Counted from the stretch's first letter, positions 26,677-35,577 are shown. The stretch: 64,000 bases of DNA from Bradyrhizobium prioriisuperbiae (GCF_032397745.1 NZ_CP135921.1:744001-808000), one strand, 5' to 3'. Program-made: numbers and translations. The notes: generated by a model from the letters alone, not told the origin.

Positions 26677-26861
26677 CGACGGTATGACAGCACGTCTCTT
26701 GCCGGTTGTTTAAGCAGGCTTTTTCACGGATCGGCCGATCACCAGCGTTCGCAGAAAATGCGAAAAACCCTTGATTTCATCGGCCATTTGTCGTTTTGAA
26801 CGCACTGCGTCCGCGCCTGCCGCGGTTCCTTTTCAAGCCACCCGTCAGCTGGAGATTTTGG

Positions 26862-28298
26862 ATGACCTCATCCGTGCATGCGCGCATCACAGGCCCCATC
26901 GTCATGGTCGGCTTCGGCTCCATCGGCAAAGGCACGCTGCCGATGATCGAGCGGCATCTCGACTATGACAAGTCGCGCATTACCGTGATCGATCCCAAGG
27001 ACGAGGGCCGCAAGGCGCATTGCGAGAAGCACAATGTACGCTTCATCCAGAAGGGCGTGACCAAAGACAATTACCGCGAATTGCTGACCCCGCTGCTCAC
27101 CGAAGGCGGCGGCCAGGGCTTTTGCGTCAATCTCTCGGTCGATACCGGCTCGACCGACATCATGGAGCTCTGCAACGAACTTGGCGCGCTCTATATCGAC
27201 ACCGTCAACGAGCCCTGGCTCGGCTTCTACTTCGATTCGTCGAAGGGGCCGGAAGCACGCTCCAACTATGCGCTTCGCGAAGTGACGCTGGCCGCCAAGA
27301 AGGCACGCCCCGCCGGCTCGACGACGGCTGTCTCCTGCTGTGGCGCCAACCCCGGCATGGTCTCCTTTTTCGTCAAGCAGGCGCTCATCAACGTCGCCGC
27401 CGATCTGAAACTCAATGCGCCGAAGCCGAAGACCAGGGCCGAATGGGCCGACCTGATGCGACAGGCCGGCATCAAGGGCATCCACATCGCCGAGCGCGAC
27501 ACCCAACGCTCGAAGACGCCGAAAGAGCCGGACGTCTTCGTCAACACCTGGTCGGTGGAAGGCTTCCTGTCGGAAGGCGTTCAGCCGTCCGAACTCGGTT
27601 GGGGCACGCATGAAAAATGGATGCCGGAGAATGCGCGTACCCACGAAGCCGGTTGCGGCGCCGCCATCTATCTGATGCAGCCCGGCGCCAACACGCGCGT
27701 GCGTTCCTGGTGCCCGACCCGCGGCCCGCAATACGGCTTCCTCGTCACCCACAACGAGTCGATCTCGATCTCCGACTACTTCACCGTGCGCGACGCATCG
27801 GGCGCGGCGATCTACCGGCCGACCTGCCATTATGCCTATCATCCGGCCGATGATGCGGTGCTGTCGCTGCATGAACTGTTCGGCCGCGCAGCGCGGATGC
27901 AGGCCAAGCACCACATCCTCGACGAGAACGAAATCGTCGACGGCATCGACGAACTCGGCGTGCTGCTATTCGGCCATGACAACAATGCCTACTGGTACGG
28001 CTCGCAGCTCTCCATCGAAGAAACCCGCAAACTCGCGCCCTATCAGAACGCGACCGGCCTGCAAGTGACCTCTGCCGTGCTCGGCGGCATGGTGTGGGCG
28101 CTGGAAAACCCGAACGAAGGCATCGTCGAAGCCGACGAGATGGATTACGACCGCCTGCTTGAAATCCAGATGCCGTATCTCGGCCCGGTGAAGGGTTATT
28201 ACACCGACTGGACCCCGCTGGAGGGCCGTCCCGGCCTGTTCGCCGAGGACATCGACACCAGCGACCCCTGGCAGTTCAGGAATATCCTGGTTCGGTAA
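26862..28298 (+). CDS. hss: Homospermidine synthase
   Basis: 478 residues from ATG 26862, with GGAGA 8 bases upstream. NAD-dependent enzyme that joins two putrescines to homospermidine with release of ammonia. The Rossmann motif GPIVMVGFGSIGKGTLPMIE starts near residue 12. Blocks shared with the structurally studied Blastochloris viridis enzyme include FCVNLSVDTGSTDIMELC, NEPWLGFYFD, AVSCCGANPGMVSFFVKQAL, IAERDTQRSKTPK, FVNTWSVEGF, ELGWGTHEKWMP and the C-terminal DWTPLEGRPGLF. The start after an upstream-open frame is chosen by ribosome site and family length. It uses putrescine made by the decarboxylase at 23558. Confidence 0.96.
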   Translation: MTSSVHARITGPIVMVGFGSIGKGTLPMIERHLDYDKSRITVIDPKDEGRKAHCEKHNVRFIQKGVTKDNYRELLTPLLTEGGGQGFCVNLSVDTGSTDIMELCNELGALYIDTVNEPWLGFYFDSSKGPEARSNYALREVTLAAKKARPAGSTTAVSCCGANPGMVSFFVKQALINVAADLKLNAPKPKTRAEWADLMRQAGIKGIHIAERDTQRSKTPKEPDVFVNTWSVEGFLSEGVQPSELGWGTHEKWMPENARTHEAGCGAAIYLMQPGANTRVRSWCPTRGPQYGFLVTHNESISISDYFTVRDASGAAIYRPTCHYAYHPADDAVLSLHELFGRAARMQAKHHILDENEIVDGIDELGVLLFGHDNNAYWYGSQLSIEETRKLAPYQNATGLQVTSAVLGGMVWALENPNEGIVEADEMDYDRLLEIQMPYLGPVKGYYTDWTPLEGRPGLFAEDIDTSDPWQFRNILVR

Positions 28299-28323
28299 GT
28301 CATCTCGCACCAAGTTACTGTTC

Positions 28324-28351
28324 AAATGGCCGGGGCTCGCTCCGGCCATTT
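28324..28351 (+). terminator. Hairpin terminator of hss
   Basis: AAATGGCCGG (28324-28333) and CCGGCCATTT (28342-28351) form a perfect 10-bp stem with an 8-base loop, 26 bases after the hss stop. The 3' arm ends in ATTT with no long U-run. Confidence 0.7.
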
Positions 28352-28357
28352 CGATTC

Positions 28358-28434
28358 GTAGCCCGGGTGAGCGAAGCGACACCCGGGTTCTATTGGCTCG
28401 GTTTCCCGGATATCGCTGCGCTCATCCGAGCTAC
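28358..28434. repeat. Intergenic palindromic repeat, family 2, copy B
   Basis: Starts GTAGCCCGGGTGAGCGAAGC and ends CGCTCATCCGAGCTAC. Related to 15359-15436 with the same GTAGC...GCTAC ends. It sits between the convergent hss and acetoacetate decarboxylase genes. Confidence 0.85.
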
Positions 28435-28442
28435 GCGTTCAG

Positions 28443-29186
28443 CTACTTCTCAGCCAGATAATCGTACGCGACCTCGCCCAATCCCAGCGTGAGGTCGACC
28501 TTGAAGTGCAACGCCGAGACCACCTCGCGCACCGGCAGCCGCGCCACGTCCGCAAGCGCGTGGGGGAACAGGCCGAGCGCGGCGGGGCCGGTCCAGGCTT
28601 CCTTCAGCACCACATCCTGCAGATGGAAGCGCACCAGTTCGCAGATCCGCGGCGTGCCGTCGACATGCGGGATGATTTTCAGAATGTAGTTCGGCGTCTG
28701 CAGCGCATGCATCACCGCCGCCGGATCGGCCGGGCGGTGCTTGTAGCCCATGGTGCCGCTGGCACAGAGCACTGAGCCATAGTGCAATGTGCCCACGAGC
28801 ACGTCACTCTCGGTGACGATTTTCGGCGATGCCAGCTTTTTCGGAAAACCCCACAATTCGCGGCCGCCAGCGATGGGCGCGTCATCGTCGAGATACATCG
28901 CGTGGGTGTAGACGCCCTCCTCGCCGTTGAAACGCACGGGGATCGCCTGCCCGGTCTCGGTGTAGTCGCCAAAGCCGGTGGAGTCCGGCATGCGGATGAA
29001 CTCGTACTTCACCAGTGGCTCGACCACCTGCAACGGCTCCGGCACCACGGCAGCCAGCGCTTCGGGATCGGTGCGGTAGGTGATGATGAAATATTCGCGA
29101 TTGAAGAAGCGGTAGGGGCCGGGCGGAAACGATGGATTGGTCAGCGGCATCGAATAGGCAGTTCGTTTCACGTCCTCGATCTTCAT
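28443..29186 (-). CDS. adc: Acetoacetate decarboxylase
   Basis: 247 residues from ATG 29186, with GGAGA 9 bases upstream. It decarboxylates acetoacetate to acetone through a Schiff base. The adjacent-lysine motif [15 protein letters not shown] (near residue 105-120) provides the reactive Lys and its pKa-lowering neighbour. Other family blocks are [60 protein letters not shown] and the last-third [14 protein letters not shown]. In rhizobia the substrate may be acetoacetate from polyhydroxybutyrate turnover, which is inference. It appears monocistronic. Confidence 0.93.
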   Translation of the reverse strand: MKIEDVKRTAYSMPLTNPSFPPGPYRFFNREYFIITYRTDPEALAAVVPEPLQVVEPLVKYEFIRMPDSTGFGDYTETGQAIPVRFNGEEGVYTHAMYLDDDAPIAGGRELWGFPKKLASPKIVTESDVLVGTLHYGSVLCASGTMGYKHRPADPAAVMHALQTPNYILKIIPHVDGTPRICELVRFHLQDVVLKEAWTGPAALGLFPHALADVARLPVREVVSALHFKVDLTLGLGEVAYDYLAEK

Positions 29187-29325
29187 GGGCCAGTCTCCGA
29201 TCCATCGCACACGTCGTGCATGCGCATTATGGAACAGGGACCAAAGGCAGGCGAGGCTTTAAAATCGGCAGCCGTCATCAAAGCGTGATCACGCATGTCA
29301 CATCGGCGTGCGCCGCGCGTGAGCG

Positions 29326-29718
29326 CTATTTGGTGTTGATCGGTGGCGCGCTTTTTTCCGCCGGTGCAGGCGGCAACGCCGAGGGCGCGCCGGACTTCTG
29401 CGCGTCGGCATCCGGCCGCGCCGGCTCGGGCGCAGGCGTGGTCGGGCGAGTGCCGCCGGGCTTGGATTCGGCGGGCGCGCTGGAGCCGGGGGACTGACCG
29501 GTGGTGGCTCCTGATGGGGGCTGCGTTTGGGCCGGCTGCTGCAGGCTGGGAGACGAAGCCTGCGCCATCTGCATATCGCCGGCGGCAATGCGGGCCAGCG
29601 AAACGCCTGATAACGCCAGTCCGGCCGCGAACAGGCCGATCCCGAGCCCCATCTGCAGCCGCAGATCCTGCCGTCGTCGGACGATGTCTGTACGGTCGTT
29701 ATCCTGGCGCAGCGTCAT
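29326..29718 (-). CDS. Membrane-anchored Pro/Ala-rich protein of unknown function
   Basis: 130 residues from ATG 29718 directly behind GGAGGCAGAA. A short basic cytosolic N-terminus (MTLRQDNDRTDIVRRRQDLR) is followed by one hydrophobic helix (about 22-45: MGLGIGLFAAGLALSGVSLA). The remaining 85 residues are low-complexity Pro, Ala, Ser, Gln and Glu, probably periplasmic and unstructured. I do not recognise a family. Such proteins can span towards the outer membrane or peptidoglycan. Stop at 29326. MgtC-like gene lies upstream at 102 bases. Confidence 0.6.
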   Translation of the reverse strand: MTLRQDNDRTDIVRRRQDLRLQMGLGIGLFAAGLALSGVSLARIAAGDMQMAQASSPSLQQPAQTQPPSGATTGQSPGSSAPAESKPGGTRPTTPAPEPARPDADAQKSGAPSALPPAPAEKSAPPINTK

Positions 29719-29819
29719 TTCTGCCTCCGAACCTTCGTTCAGAGGGGAAAACGGGCCGACGCCATGAAAGTTCCGGAAGCGCTCCACGGGCACTCCCAAC
29801 AGAATACCGTCGTTAACTT

Positions 29820-30545
29820 TTAATCCCGGGTGCTTGCTTCCCAGGTCGCATGACGGACGCCGGCTTGCCGCTCCATATCGGCGACCACCACGTCGAGCTC
29901 CTTGGGATCGACCGCGGTGCGGGTCAGACGTGCGACGATCTCGGCCGCGCCGTTGGCGCGGTCGACCACCTCGACATCGCCAACCGGATAGTTCGCAGCT
30001 TCCAGTTTCTCGACCAGCAGGTCGCGCACATCAGCCATCGCCGGCGCATCTGCCGTCACCTTGACGTCATAGTCCACTTCCGAGGACTTCTCATCGAGCG
30101 GCGAACGGTTGATGGCATTGACCAGCGGGCGCAACAGGGTGTTGCCGGCCAACACGAACATGGTGAGCGCCACCGCCTGGGCAGCGAGATCGGCCCCCGC
30201 GCAAGCCCCGACCGCGGCCGAACTCCACAGCGTCGCCGCGGTGTTGAGGCCGCGCACATTGGTGCCTTCCTTCATGATCACACCGGCGCCGAGAAAGCCG
30301 ATGCCGGAGACCACATAGGCGATCACACGGGTCGCGCCGTCCGGACCCGCGAGATGCATTGCCAGATCGACGAACGCGGCCGCGCCGATCGCCACCAGCA
30401 CATTGGTGCGCAGCCCCGCGGTCCGCAGGCGATATTGACGCTCGGCACCGATCAGGGTGCCGAGCACAAAGGCCACCGCCAAGCTTGCCAGGGTGTCGAT
30501 GAAGTCAGCGGTCTGGAAGGTCTCAATCAGGCGCATAGCATTCAT
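29820..30545 (-). CDS. MgtC/SapB-family membrane protein
   Basis: 241 residues. The N-terminal 130 are hydrophobic helices with the MgtC signature: LGTLIGAERQYRLRTAGLRT near residue 30, then GIGFLGAGVIMKEGTNVRGL near 82 and NTAATLWSSAAVGACAGADL. The C-terminal 90 residues form an ACT-like cytosolic domain (DYDVKVTADAPAMADVRDLL). MgtC proteins are not magnesium importers but inhibit F-type ATP synthase or adapt cells to low Mg. In-frame Met 1 and 4 are both possible starts. Monocistronic; the zinc operon ends 98 bases upstream of its start. Confidence 0.9.
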   Translation of the reverse strand: MNAMRLIETFQTADFIDTLASLAVAFVLGTLIGAERQYRLRTAGLRTNVLVAIGAAAFVDLAMHLAGPDGATRVIAYVVSGIGFLGAGVIMKEGTNVRGLNTAATLWSSAAVGACAGADLAAQAVALTMFVLAGNTLLRPLVNAINRSPLDEKSSEVDYDVKVTADAPAMADVRDLLVEKLEAANYPVGDVEVVDRANGAAEIVARLTRTAVDPKELDVVVADMERQAGVRHATWEASTRD

Positions 30546-30643
30546 GGTCCGGAAGGGCGGATATTCGCCACCCGTAGAACCATGATTTCAGCCGCAGGCC
30601 AAGAGGCGAGCGGCGAGCGGCGAGGACAGGACAAATCCGCGCG

Positions 30644-31666
30644 CTAGAAGTCCAACAGCCCCGCGTCGCCACTTTCGGTGGCGAAGGCCAGCCGCTCGCC
30701 ATTGCGATTCCAGGCAAGCGCGGAGACCGGGGCGCCGTCATTGCGGCGGACCAGAATCTCCGCACCATCGACCATGCGAACCATCAGGATGGTGCCATCG
30801 CCATAACCGGCGGCGACCACGTCCTGCTTGGGATGGCAGGCGACCACAGCGACCCGGGACGGCAGCGGCGCCAGCATCGCCGGCTCCTTGCCCATCGGGC
30901 CGTCCTTGCTGGCGAACGGCCAGATGATCATGGTGTCGGCGCCGGAGGTCGCCAGGCCCTTGCCGCCGGCGGTCCACGCCATCGAGCGGACGCGGCCGGG
31001 GTAGCCGGTCATGCGCATATGCTTGTTGTCGGCAAGCCGCCAGCCATGCAGCGCAGATTCATGCATGGTGGTGACCAGGAAGCGGTTGTCGGCGCTGAAG
31101 GTGACGCCGAGATGGGAGCCCTTCCATTCCAGCAGGTCCGGCGTCGCCGCCATGTTGGGAAACCACAGCGTCACGCCGTTGTAATGCGCAATCGCCAGCC
31201 GCAAGCCCTTCGGCGCAAACGCAAGACCGCCAACCGTCGAGGGCGCGTCGAACGACTTGTCCTCGTGCTTGGGCGCGCGGATGAACGCGGTCTTGCCCGC
31301 CGACCACGCCACCGCGCCGTCGCCATGCAGCGCCACATTGTCGATCCAGCGCCGCTTGGCTTCGGTCGCGATCACCTCGACCGCGCCCTTGGCATTGATG
31401 GAAACCACCTTGCCGTCATCGCCGCCGGTCACCACGCGCTTGCCGTCGGAGGTGGCGCACAGGATGCCGCCGCCGTGCACTGCCGCTGGCGATGCCTCGC
31501 CTTCCGCAGTCACCAGCGTAATGGTCTCTTCGGCACCGACGAAGGCGGCGATGTCGCCGAGGAAATGCACGGATGTCGCCGGGGCGCCCAGCGTGACCGG
31601 GCGGACGCGGTCGGTGACGGAAACGATCGATGATTCGGCCTTGCCGCGCGGGTCGAGGTCGCTCAT
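30644..31666 (-). CDS. WD40-repeat beta-propeller protein
   Basis: 340 residues from ATG 31666. That ATG shares one base with the TGA of the CobW gene, so it is translationally coupled as the last gene of the zinc operon. The frame is open further upstream but only inside the CobW gene. About seven blades are recognisable, e.g. GGILCATSDGKRVVTGGDDG, GLAFAPKGLRLAIAHYNGVT, HLGVTFSADNRFLVTTMHES and VSALAWNRNGERLAFATESG. No signal peptide, so cytoplasmic scaffold. The constant link with a COG0523 GTPase suggests a partner in zinc transfer, by inference. Confidence 0.85.
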   Translation of the reverse strand: MSDLDPRGKAESSIVSVTDRVRPVTLGAPATSVHFLGDIAAFVGAEETITLVTAEGEASPAAVHGGGILCATSDGKRVVTGGDDGKVVSINAKGAVEVIATEAKRRWIDNVALHGDGAVAWSAGKTAFIRAPKHEDKSFDAPSTVGGLAFAPKGLRLAIAHYNGVTLWFPNMAATPDLLEWKGSHLGVTFSADNRFLVTTMHESALHGWRLADNKHMRMTGYPGRVRSMAWTAGGKGLATSGADTMIIWPFASKDGPMGKEPAMLAPLPSRVAVVACHPKQDVVAAGYGDGTILMVRMVDGAEILVRRNDGAPVSALAWNRNGERLAFATESGDAGLLDF

Positions 31667-32724
31667 CACGCTGCGATGCACTTCTCGAAGCCGTCGCGAA
31701 TCGCCTGCTCGGGCAGTTCGCGACCGATGAAGACGACCCGGCTCTCGCGCGCCTCGCCCTCTTTCCATTCGCGCTGATGATCGCCTTCCAGCATCATGTG
31801 CACGCCCTGGAACACGTAGCGGTCGTCGTCGTCCTTGAACGACAGGATGCCCTTGGAGCGCAGGATGCGGGCGCCGTCCTTGGCGACGAGGTCCTGCAGC
31901 CACGGCATGAACTTGTTGGCGTCGATCGGCTTGGAGGTGCGCAGCGACAGCGACTGCATGTCCTCGTCATGATAGTGCTTCAGGCCGTGCCCATGGCCGT
32001 GGTCGTGGTGATGATCATGACCGTGATCATGATCGTGGTGGTGATGGTCGTGATCATGGTCATCGCCGGCCTCGAGGAATTCCGGCTCGATCTCCAGGAT
32101 GCGATCGAGATCGAAGGCGTTACGCTCCAGCACGTCCGAGAGCGCCACCTGGCATCGCTCGGTGCGGTGCAGCTTGGCGTAGGGATTGATACCGCGGATC
32201 CGTGCCTCGACTTCGGCAAGTTCGGCCTTGGAGACGAGATCGGTCTTGTTGAGCACGATCACGTCGGCGAAGGCGATCTGGTTCTTGGCTTCCGGGGCGT
32301 CCTTGAGGCGATCACTCAGCCACTTCGCATCAGCAACGGTCACCACCGCATCGAGCCGCGACTTGGCCTGCACGTCCGCATCGACAAAGAAGGTCTGCGC
32401 CACCGGCGCCGGATCGGCGAGGCCCGTGGTCTCCAGGATGATGGCGTCGAACTTGCCCTTGCGCTTCATCAGCCCTTCCATGATGCGCACGAGGTCGCCG
32501 CGCACCGTGCAGCAGACGCAGCCATTGTTCATCTCGAACACTTCTTCGTCGGCCCCGATGATGAGATCGTTGTCGATGCCGATCTCGCCGAATTCATTGA
32601 CGATCACGGCGTATTTCTTGCCGTGGTTTTCCGACAGGATGCGGTTGAGCAGCGTGGTCTTGCCGGCGCCGAGATAGCCGGTCAGCACGGTCACGGGGAT
32701 TTTGTCAGAGGCGGCTGTGGACAT
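31666..32724 (-). CDS. COG0523 GTPase, zinc chaperone type (CobW/ZNG1)
   Basis: 352 residues. G3E-family GTPase: Walker A in TVLTGYLGAGKTTLLNRIL (residues about 13-31), metal-binding CxCC in MNNGCVCCTVRGDLVRIMEG (about 68-75), DAIILETTGLADPAPVAQTF, and base-specifying NKTD in DVIVLNKTDLVSK. A long His/Asp run near residues 220-250 precedes the C-terminal CobW_C domain (EDMQSLSLRTSKPI and following). Such proteins, often zinc-regulated, load Zn into client enzymes when zinc is short. Placement after znuCBA supports zinc rather than cobalt. 77 bases separate it from znuA. Confidence 0.92.
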   Translation of the reverse strand: MSTAASDKIPVTVLTGYLGAGKTTLLNRILSENHGKKYAVIVNEFGEIGIDNDLIIGADEEVFEMNNGCVCCTVRGDLVRIMEGLMKRKGKFDAIILETTGLADPAPVAQTFFVDADVQAKSRLDAVVTVADAKWLSDRLKDAPEAKNQIAFADVIVLNKTDLVSKAELAEVEARIRGINPYAKLHRTERCQVALSDVLERNAFDLDRILEIEPEFLEAGDDHDHDHHHHDHDHGHDHHHDHGHGHGLKHYHDEDMQSLSLRTSKPIDANKFMPWLQDLVAKDGARILRSKGILSFKDDDDRYVFQGVHMMLEGDHQREWKEGEARESRVVFIGRELPEQAIRDGFEKCIAA

Positions 32725-32801
32725 GGAAACTCCGGATGGGCATGGACCGCGCGGCCCGTGTGTTAGCCCAGATATCTGTTAGCTTAGAAGTCCTTGGGGA
32801 A

Positions 32802-33716
32802 CTAGCTCGACAGCGCGCTGGCCAGGGTCTTTATATTGTGCCTGACCATGTCAATGTAAGTGGGGGCATCGCCCTTTTCGCCGGTCAGGGAATCCGAATA
32901 CAGGGTGCCCCCGATCCGGGCTCCCGTCTCGGCCGCGATCTGGCGCATCAGCCGGGGATCGGTGATGTTTTCCAGGAACACGGCCGGAATCTTCTCGGCC
33001 TTGATCTGGCGGACAATGCCGGCGAGATCCCGCGCGCTGACCTCGGATTCGGTGGACACGCCCTGCGGCGCAATAAAAGTAATGCCATAAGCGGCAGCGA
33101 AATAGCCGAACGCGTCGTGGGTGGAGATCACCCGGCGGCGCTCGGGCGGAAGCTTGTCGATTGCAGCGCGAACCTCGCCGTCCAGCGCCTCAAGCTTCGC
33201 CAGATAGGCTGTCGCATTGGCGCGATAGATCTCGGCCGCCATCGGGTCGGCAGCGATCAGCGCATCGCGGATGTTGCTCACATAAACCTTGGCATTCGGC
33301 ACCGACTGCCAGGCATGGGGATCGAAGGCATGGCCGTGATCGCTGCCGGGCGCGGGCTTGCGGGTCACGATGCCCTTGGTGGCGGTGGCGATGATGGCGC
33401 GGTCGCCGGCCGATTTCACCAGCCGCGGCAGCCAGCCCTCGAGCCCAAGCCCGTTGACGATCACGAGCTTCGCCTCCGACACCCGTTTGGCGTCGTCGGG
33501 TGTCGGTGTGTAGACGTGGGTGTCGCTGTCGGGGCCGACCAGGGACGTGACATTGACGCGGTCGCCGCCGACATTGCGGGCGAAGTCGCCGAGGATGGAA
33601 AATGTCGCCACCACATTCAGGCGCGGCTGCTCGCTCGATTGAGCCCACGAGGGCGCGACCATCGTCGCGGCGATGCACATCGCGGTGAATGTGACTGCGA
33701 ATAACCGACGGAACAT
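32802..33716 (-). CDS. znuA: Zinc ABC transporter substrate-binding protein
   Basis: 304 residues with a signal peptide (about 1-26, ending SWAQ). Cluster A-I periplasmic metal-binding protein. Ligand histidines are visible in SDTHVYTPTPDDAKRVSEAK, AFDPHAWQSVPNAKVYVSNI and ISTHDAFGYFAAAYGITFIA, and an acidic ligand is expected in YSDSLTGEKGDAPTYIDMVR. Only a short His loop (GSDHGHAF) exists, less than in E. coli ZnuA, perhaps compensated by the separate His-rich small protein 35350-35532. It lies 3 bases after znuB in the operon. Confidence 0.92.
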   Translation of the reverse strand: MFRRLFAVTFTAMCIAATMVAPSWAQSSEQPRLNVVATFSILGDFARNVGGDRVNVTSLVGPDSDTHVYTPTPDDAKRVSEAKLVIVNGLGLEGWLPRLVKSAGDRAIIATATKGIVTRKPAPGSDHGHAFDPHAWQSVPNAKVYVSNIRDALIAADPMAAEIYRANATAYLAKLEALDGEVRAAIDKLPPERRRVISTHDAFGYFAAAYGITFIAPQGVSTESEVSARDLAGIVRQIKAEKIPAVFLENITDPRLMRQIAAETGARIGGTLYSDSLTGEKGDAPTYIDMVRHNIKTLASALSS

Positions 33717-33719
33717 GAA

Positions 33720-34595
33720 TCAGGCCTCGAGATGGGGAGCGGGAAACAGTTGCCGCACCACGCCGCCGGCGCGGCCGAACAGCAGCGAGACGACATACAG
33801 CACGGCGGCAACCAGGATGATGGCCGGGCCCGACGGCACTTTGCTGTGGAACGACAGCACCAGCCCGGCGTATCCGGAGACCACAGCTGCAGCGACAGCG
33901 ATCACGATCATGCCGCTGACGTCGCGCGACCAGAACCGCGCAATGCCGGCCGGGAGGACCATCAACCCCACCGCCAGCAACGTGCCAAGCGCCTGAAAGC
34001 CGTTCACCAGATTGACCACCACCAGCGCCATGAATGCCAGGTGCGCCGGTGCGCCGGCGCGGCTGACGGTGCGCAAAAACAAGGGGTCGACGCACTCGAT
34101 CACCAGCGGCCGCCAGATCACCGCAAGCACCAGCAGCGTGACGGTGGCGTTGAACGCGATCACCAGCAGCGTCTGGTCGTCCATCGCCAGCACATTGCCG
34201 AACAGCACGTGCAGCAGATCGATATTGGTGCCGCGCATCGAGACGATGGTGACGCCAAGCGCCAGCGACACCAGATAGAACGCCGCCAGCGACGCATCTT
34301 CCTTCAATTCTGTGATTCGGGTGACGACACCGGCGAGGATCGCCACCGTGAAGCCCGCGATCAAACCACCGAAGGTCATCGCAAACAGATTGAGGCCCGA
34401 CAGCAGAAAGCCGATGGCCGCGCCGGGCAGGATCGCATGCGCCATGGCGTCGCCGACCAGGCTCATCCGGCGCAGCATCAGGAACACCCCGATCGGCGCG
34501 CCGCCGAGCGCGAGCGCAAACGCGCCGGCCAGCGCACGGCGCATGAACTCGAACTCAGTGAACGGAGCGACCAGAATGTCGTACAGCATGGACAT
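33720..34595 (-). CDS. znuB: Zinc ABC transporter permease
   Basis: 291 residues from ATG 34595, which shares a base with the znuC stop. About eight membrane helices. The metal-ABC permease motif MSLVGDAMAHAILPGAAIGF (near residue 45) and the GTLLAVGLMVLPAGIARFWS region (near 220) are typical. Functions with ZnuC and ZnuA in high-affinity zinc uptake across the inner membrane. Expression should rise when Zur releases the site at 35557-35577. Confidence 0.93.
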   Translation of the reverse strand: MSMLYDILVAPFTEFEFMRRALAGAFALALGGAPIGVFLMLRRMSLVGDAMAHAILPGAAIGFLLSGLNLFAMTFGGLIAGFTVAILAGVVTRITELKEDASLAAFYLVSLALGVTIVSMRGTNIDLLHVLFGNVLAMDDQTLLVIAFNATVTLLVLAVIWRPLVIECVDPLFLRTVSRAGAPAHLAFMALVVVNLVNGFQALGTLLAVGLMVLPAGIARFWSRDVSGMIVIAVAAAVVSGYAGLVLSFHSKVPSGPAIILVAAVLYVVSLLFGRAGGVVRQLFPAPHLEA

Positions 34596-35347
34596 CACGC
34601 CGCCCGCGGCGGTGTTTCGCTGCAGGCGTGGGCGGTGTCGTCGAACGCCTCGCACATCCGCCGCGCCTCCAGAAGATTATCCGACGTCAGCACCTCGCCG
34701 GTCGCGCCCCATGCCACCGGGGCGCGCGCCAGCAGCAGCGTTTCCGGAAAACTGGTCTTGACCAAATCGAGGTCATGCAGCGCCGCCAGCACTGTGCGCT
34801 GTTCGCGATGCCATTGCTTGACCAGATCGAGCAGGTCGGCCGAGGTCCGTGCATCGATGGCGTTGAACGGTTCGTCCAGCACGATCACCCGGGCATCCTG
34901 CAGCAGCACCCGGGCAAACAGCATGCGCTGGGTCTGGCCGCCGGACAGGGTGCCGATCGGGCGGTTTTCAAAACCGTTGAGGCCAACCGCGGAGACGGCG
35001 TGGGCGATCTGCGCCTGGTCACGCTTGCCGAGGCCACCGAACGCCCCACGCGCCCGCCACAGTCCGGTGCCGACGAAATCGAACACCGAAATCGGAAAAC
35101 TGCGGTCGATCTCGGCGATCTGCGGCAGGTAAGCGATATCGCGGGGATGCAGGTCGCCGCGGGCAATGGAGCCTGCGAGCGGCTTCAGGATGCCGGCAAT
35201 GCCCCGGAAGAGCGTCGATTTGCCGGCGCCGTTGGGCCCGACCACCGCCACCAGCGCGCCGGGCGCCACCTCGCCGCTGAGGTGATGCACCGCCGGGTGG
35301 CGGTCATAACCGAGCGTCAGGTCGCGAAACTGCAGTTGCGGTGCCAT
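34595..35347 (-). CDS. znuC: Zinc ABC transporter ATP-binding protein
   Basis: 250 residues from ATG 35347 with GAGGTG upstream. The frame is open to 35446 but that part overlaps the small His-rich gene. Walker A VAVVGPNGAGKSTLFRGIAG (near residue 36), Q-loop AYLPQIAEIDRSFPI, signature LSGGQTQRMLFARVLLQDAR, Walker B VIVLDEPFNA, and the H-loop VLAALHDLDL are all present, so it should hydrolyse ATP. It energises zinc import with ZnuB. Confidence 0.95.
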   Translation of the reverse strand: MAPQLQFRDLTLGYDRHPAVHHLSGEVAPGALVAVVGPNGAGKSTLFRGIAGILKPLAGSIARGDLHPRDIAYLPQIAEIDRSFPISVFDFVGTGLWRARGAFGGLGKRDQAQIAHAVSAVGLNGFENRPIGTLSGGQTQRMLFARVLLQDARVIVLDEPFNAIDARTSADLLDLVKQWHREQRTVLAALHDLDLVKTSFPETLLLARAPVAWGATGEVLTSDNLLEARRMCEAFDDTAHACSETPPRAA

Positions 35348-35349
35348 TG

Positions 35350-35532
35350 TCACCTCATCGCCAGCAACACCACGGCCCAGAGCAGCGCACTGGCGGCCAG
35401 TGCGACACCGAGCCGGGGCAGCACGCCCATCCGTAGGATCGACCATGGCGCCGGCTGAGGCGGGTGCGCATGGGGGGCGTGATGGTGCCCGTGGTCATGG
35501 GAATGGTCGTGATGGGAATGCGCGTGAGCCAC
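35350..35532 (-). CDS. Small His-rich single-helix membrane protein, first gene of the zinc operon
   Basis: 60 residues from a GTG at 35532. Residues 2-27 are almost a pure metal-binding tract (13 His in AHAHSHHDHSHDHGHHHAPH and following), then Pro-rich linker, then one hydrophobic helix (about 36-58, LPRLGVALAASALLWAVVLL). It ends 2 bases before the znuC start and lies 24 bases from the Zur-box-like site, so it is the leading gene of the operon. No strong ribosome site is seen. A plausible role is to gather or buffer zinc near ZnuB. Topology is not decided by sequence. Confidence 0.7.
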   Translation of the reverse strand: MAHAHSHHDHSHDHGHHHAPHAHPPQPAPWSILRMGVLPRLGVALAASALLWAVVLLAMR

Positions 35533-35556
35533 AGGCAGCCGTCCGGTCTAAGGGGT

Positions 35557-35577
35557 GAATGTTATATTGTAACATTC
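35557..35577 (-). promoter_or_regulatory. Zur-box-like operator of the zinc operon
   Basis: GAATGTTATA-T-TGTAACATTC, a 21-base dyad with one mismatch, 24 bases upstream of the first gene start (35532). It closely follows the alphaproteobacterial Zur consensus as I know it (TGTTATA-TATAACA core). Zinc-loaded Zur would repress the six genes to 30644. Confidence 0.87.

Noticed and set aside
30604..30625. Short GAGCGGC iteration after the WD40 gene
   Set aside because: Three 7-base units only, in the gap after the stop codon. No evidence for function beyond simple-sequence slippage.
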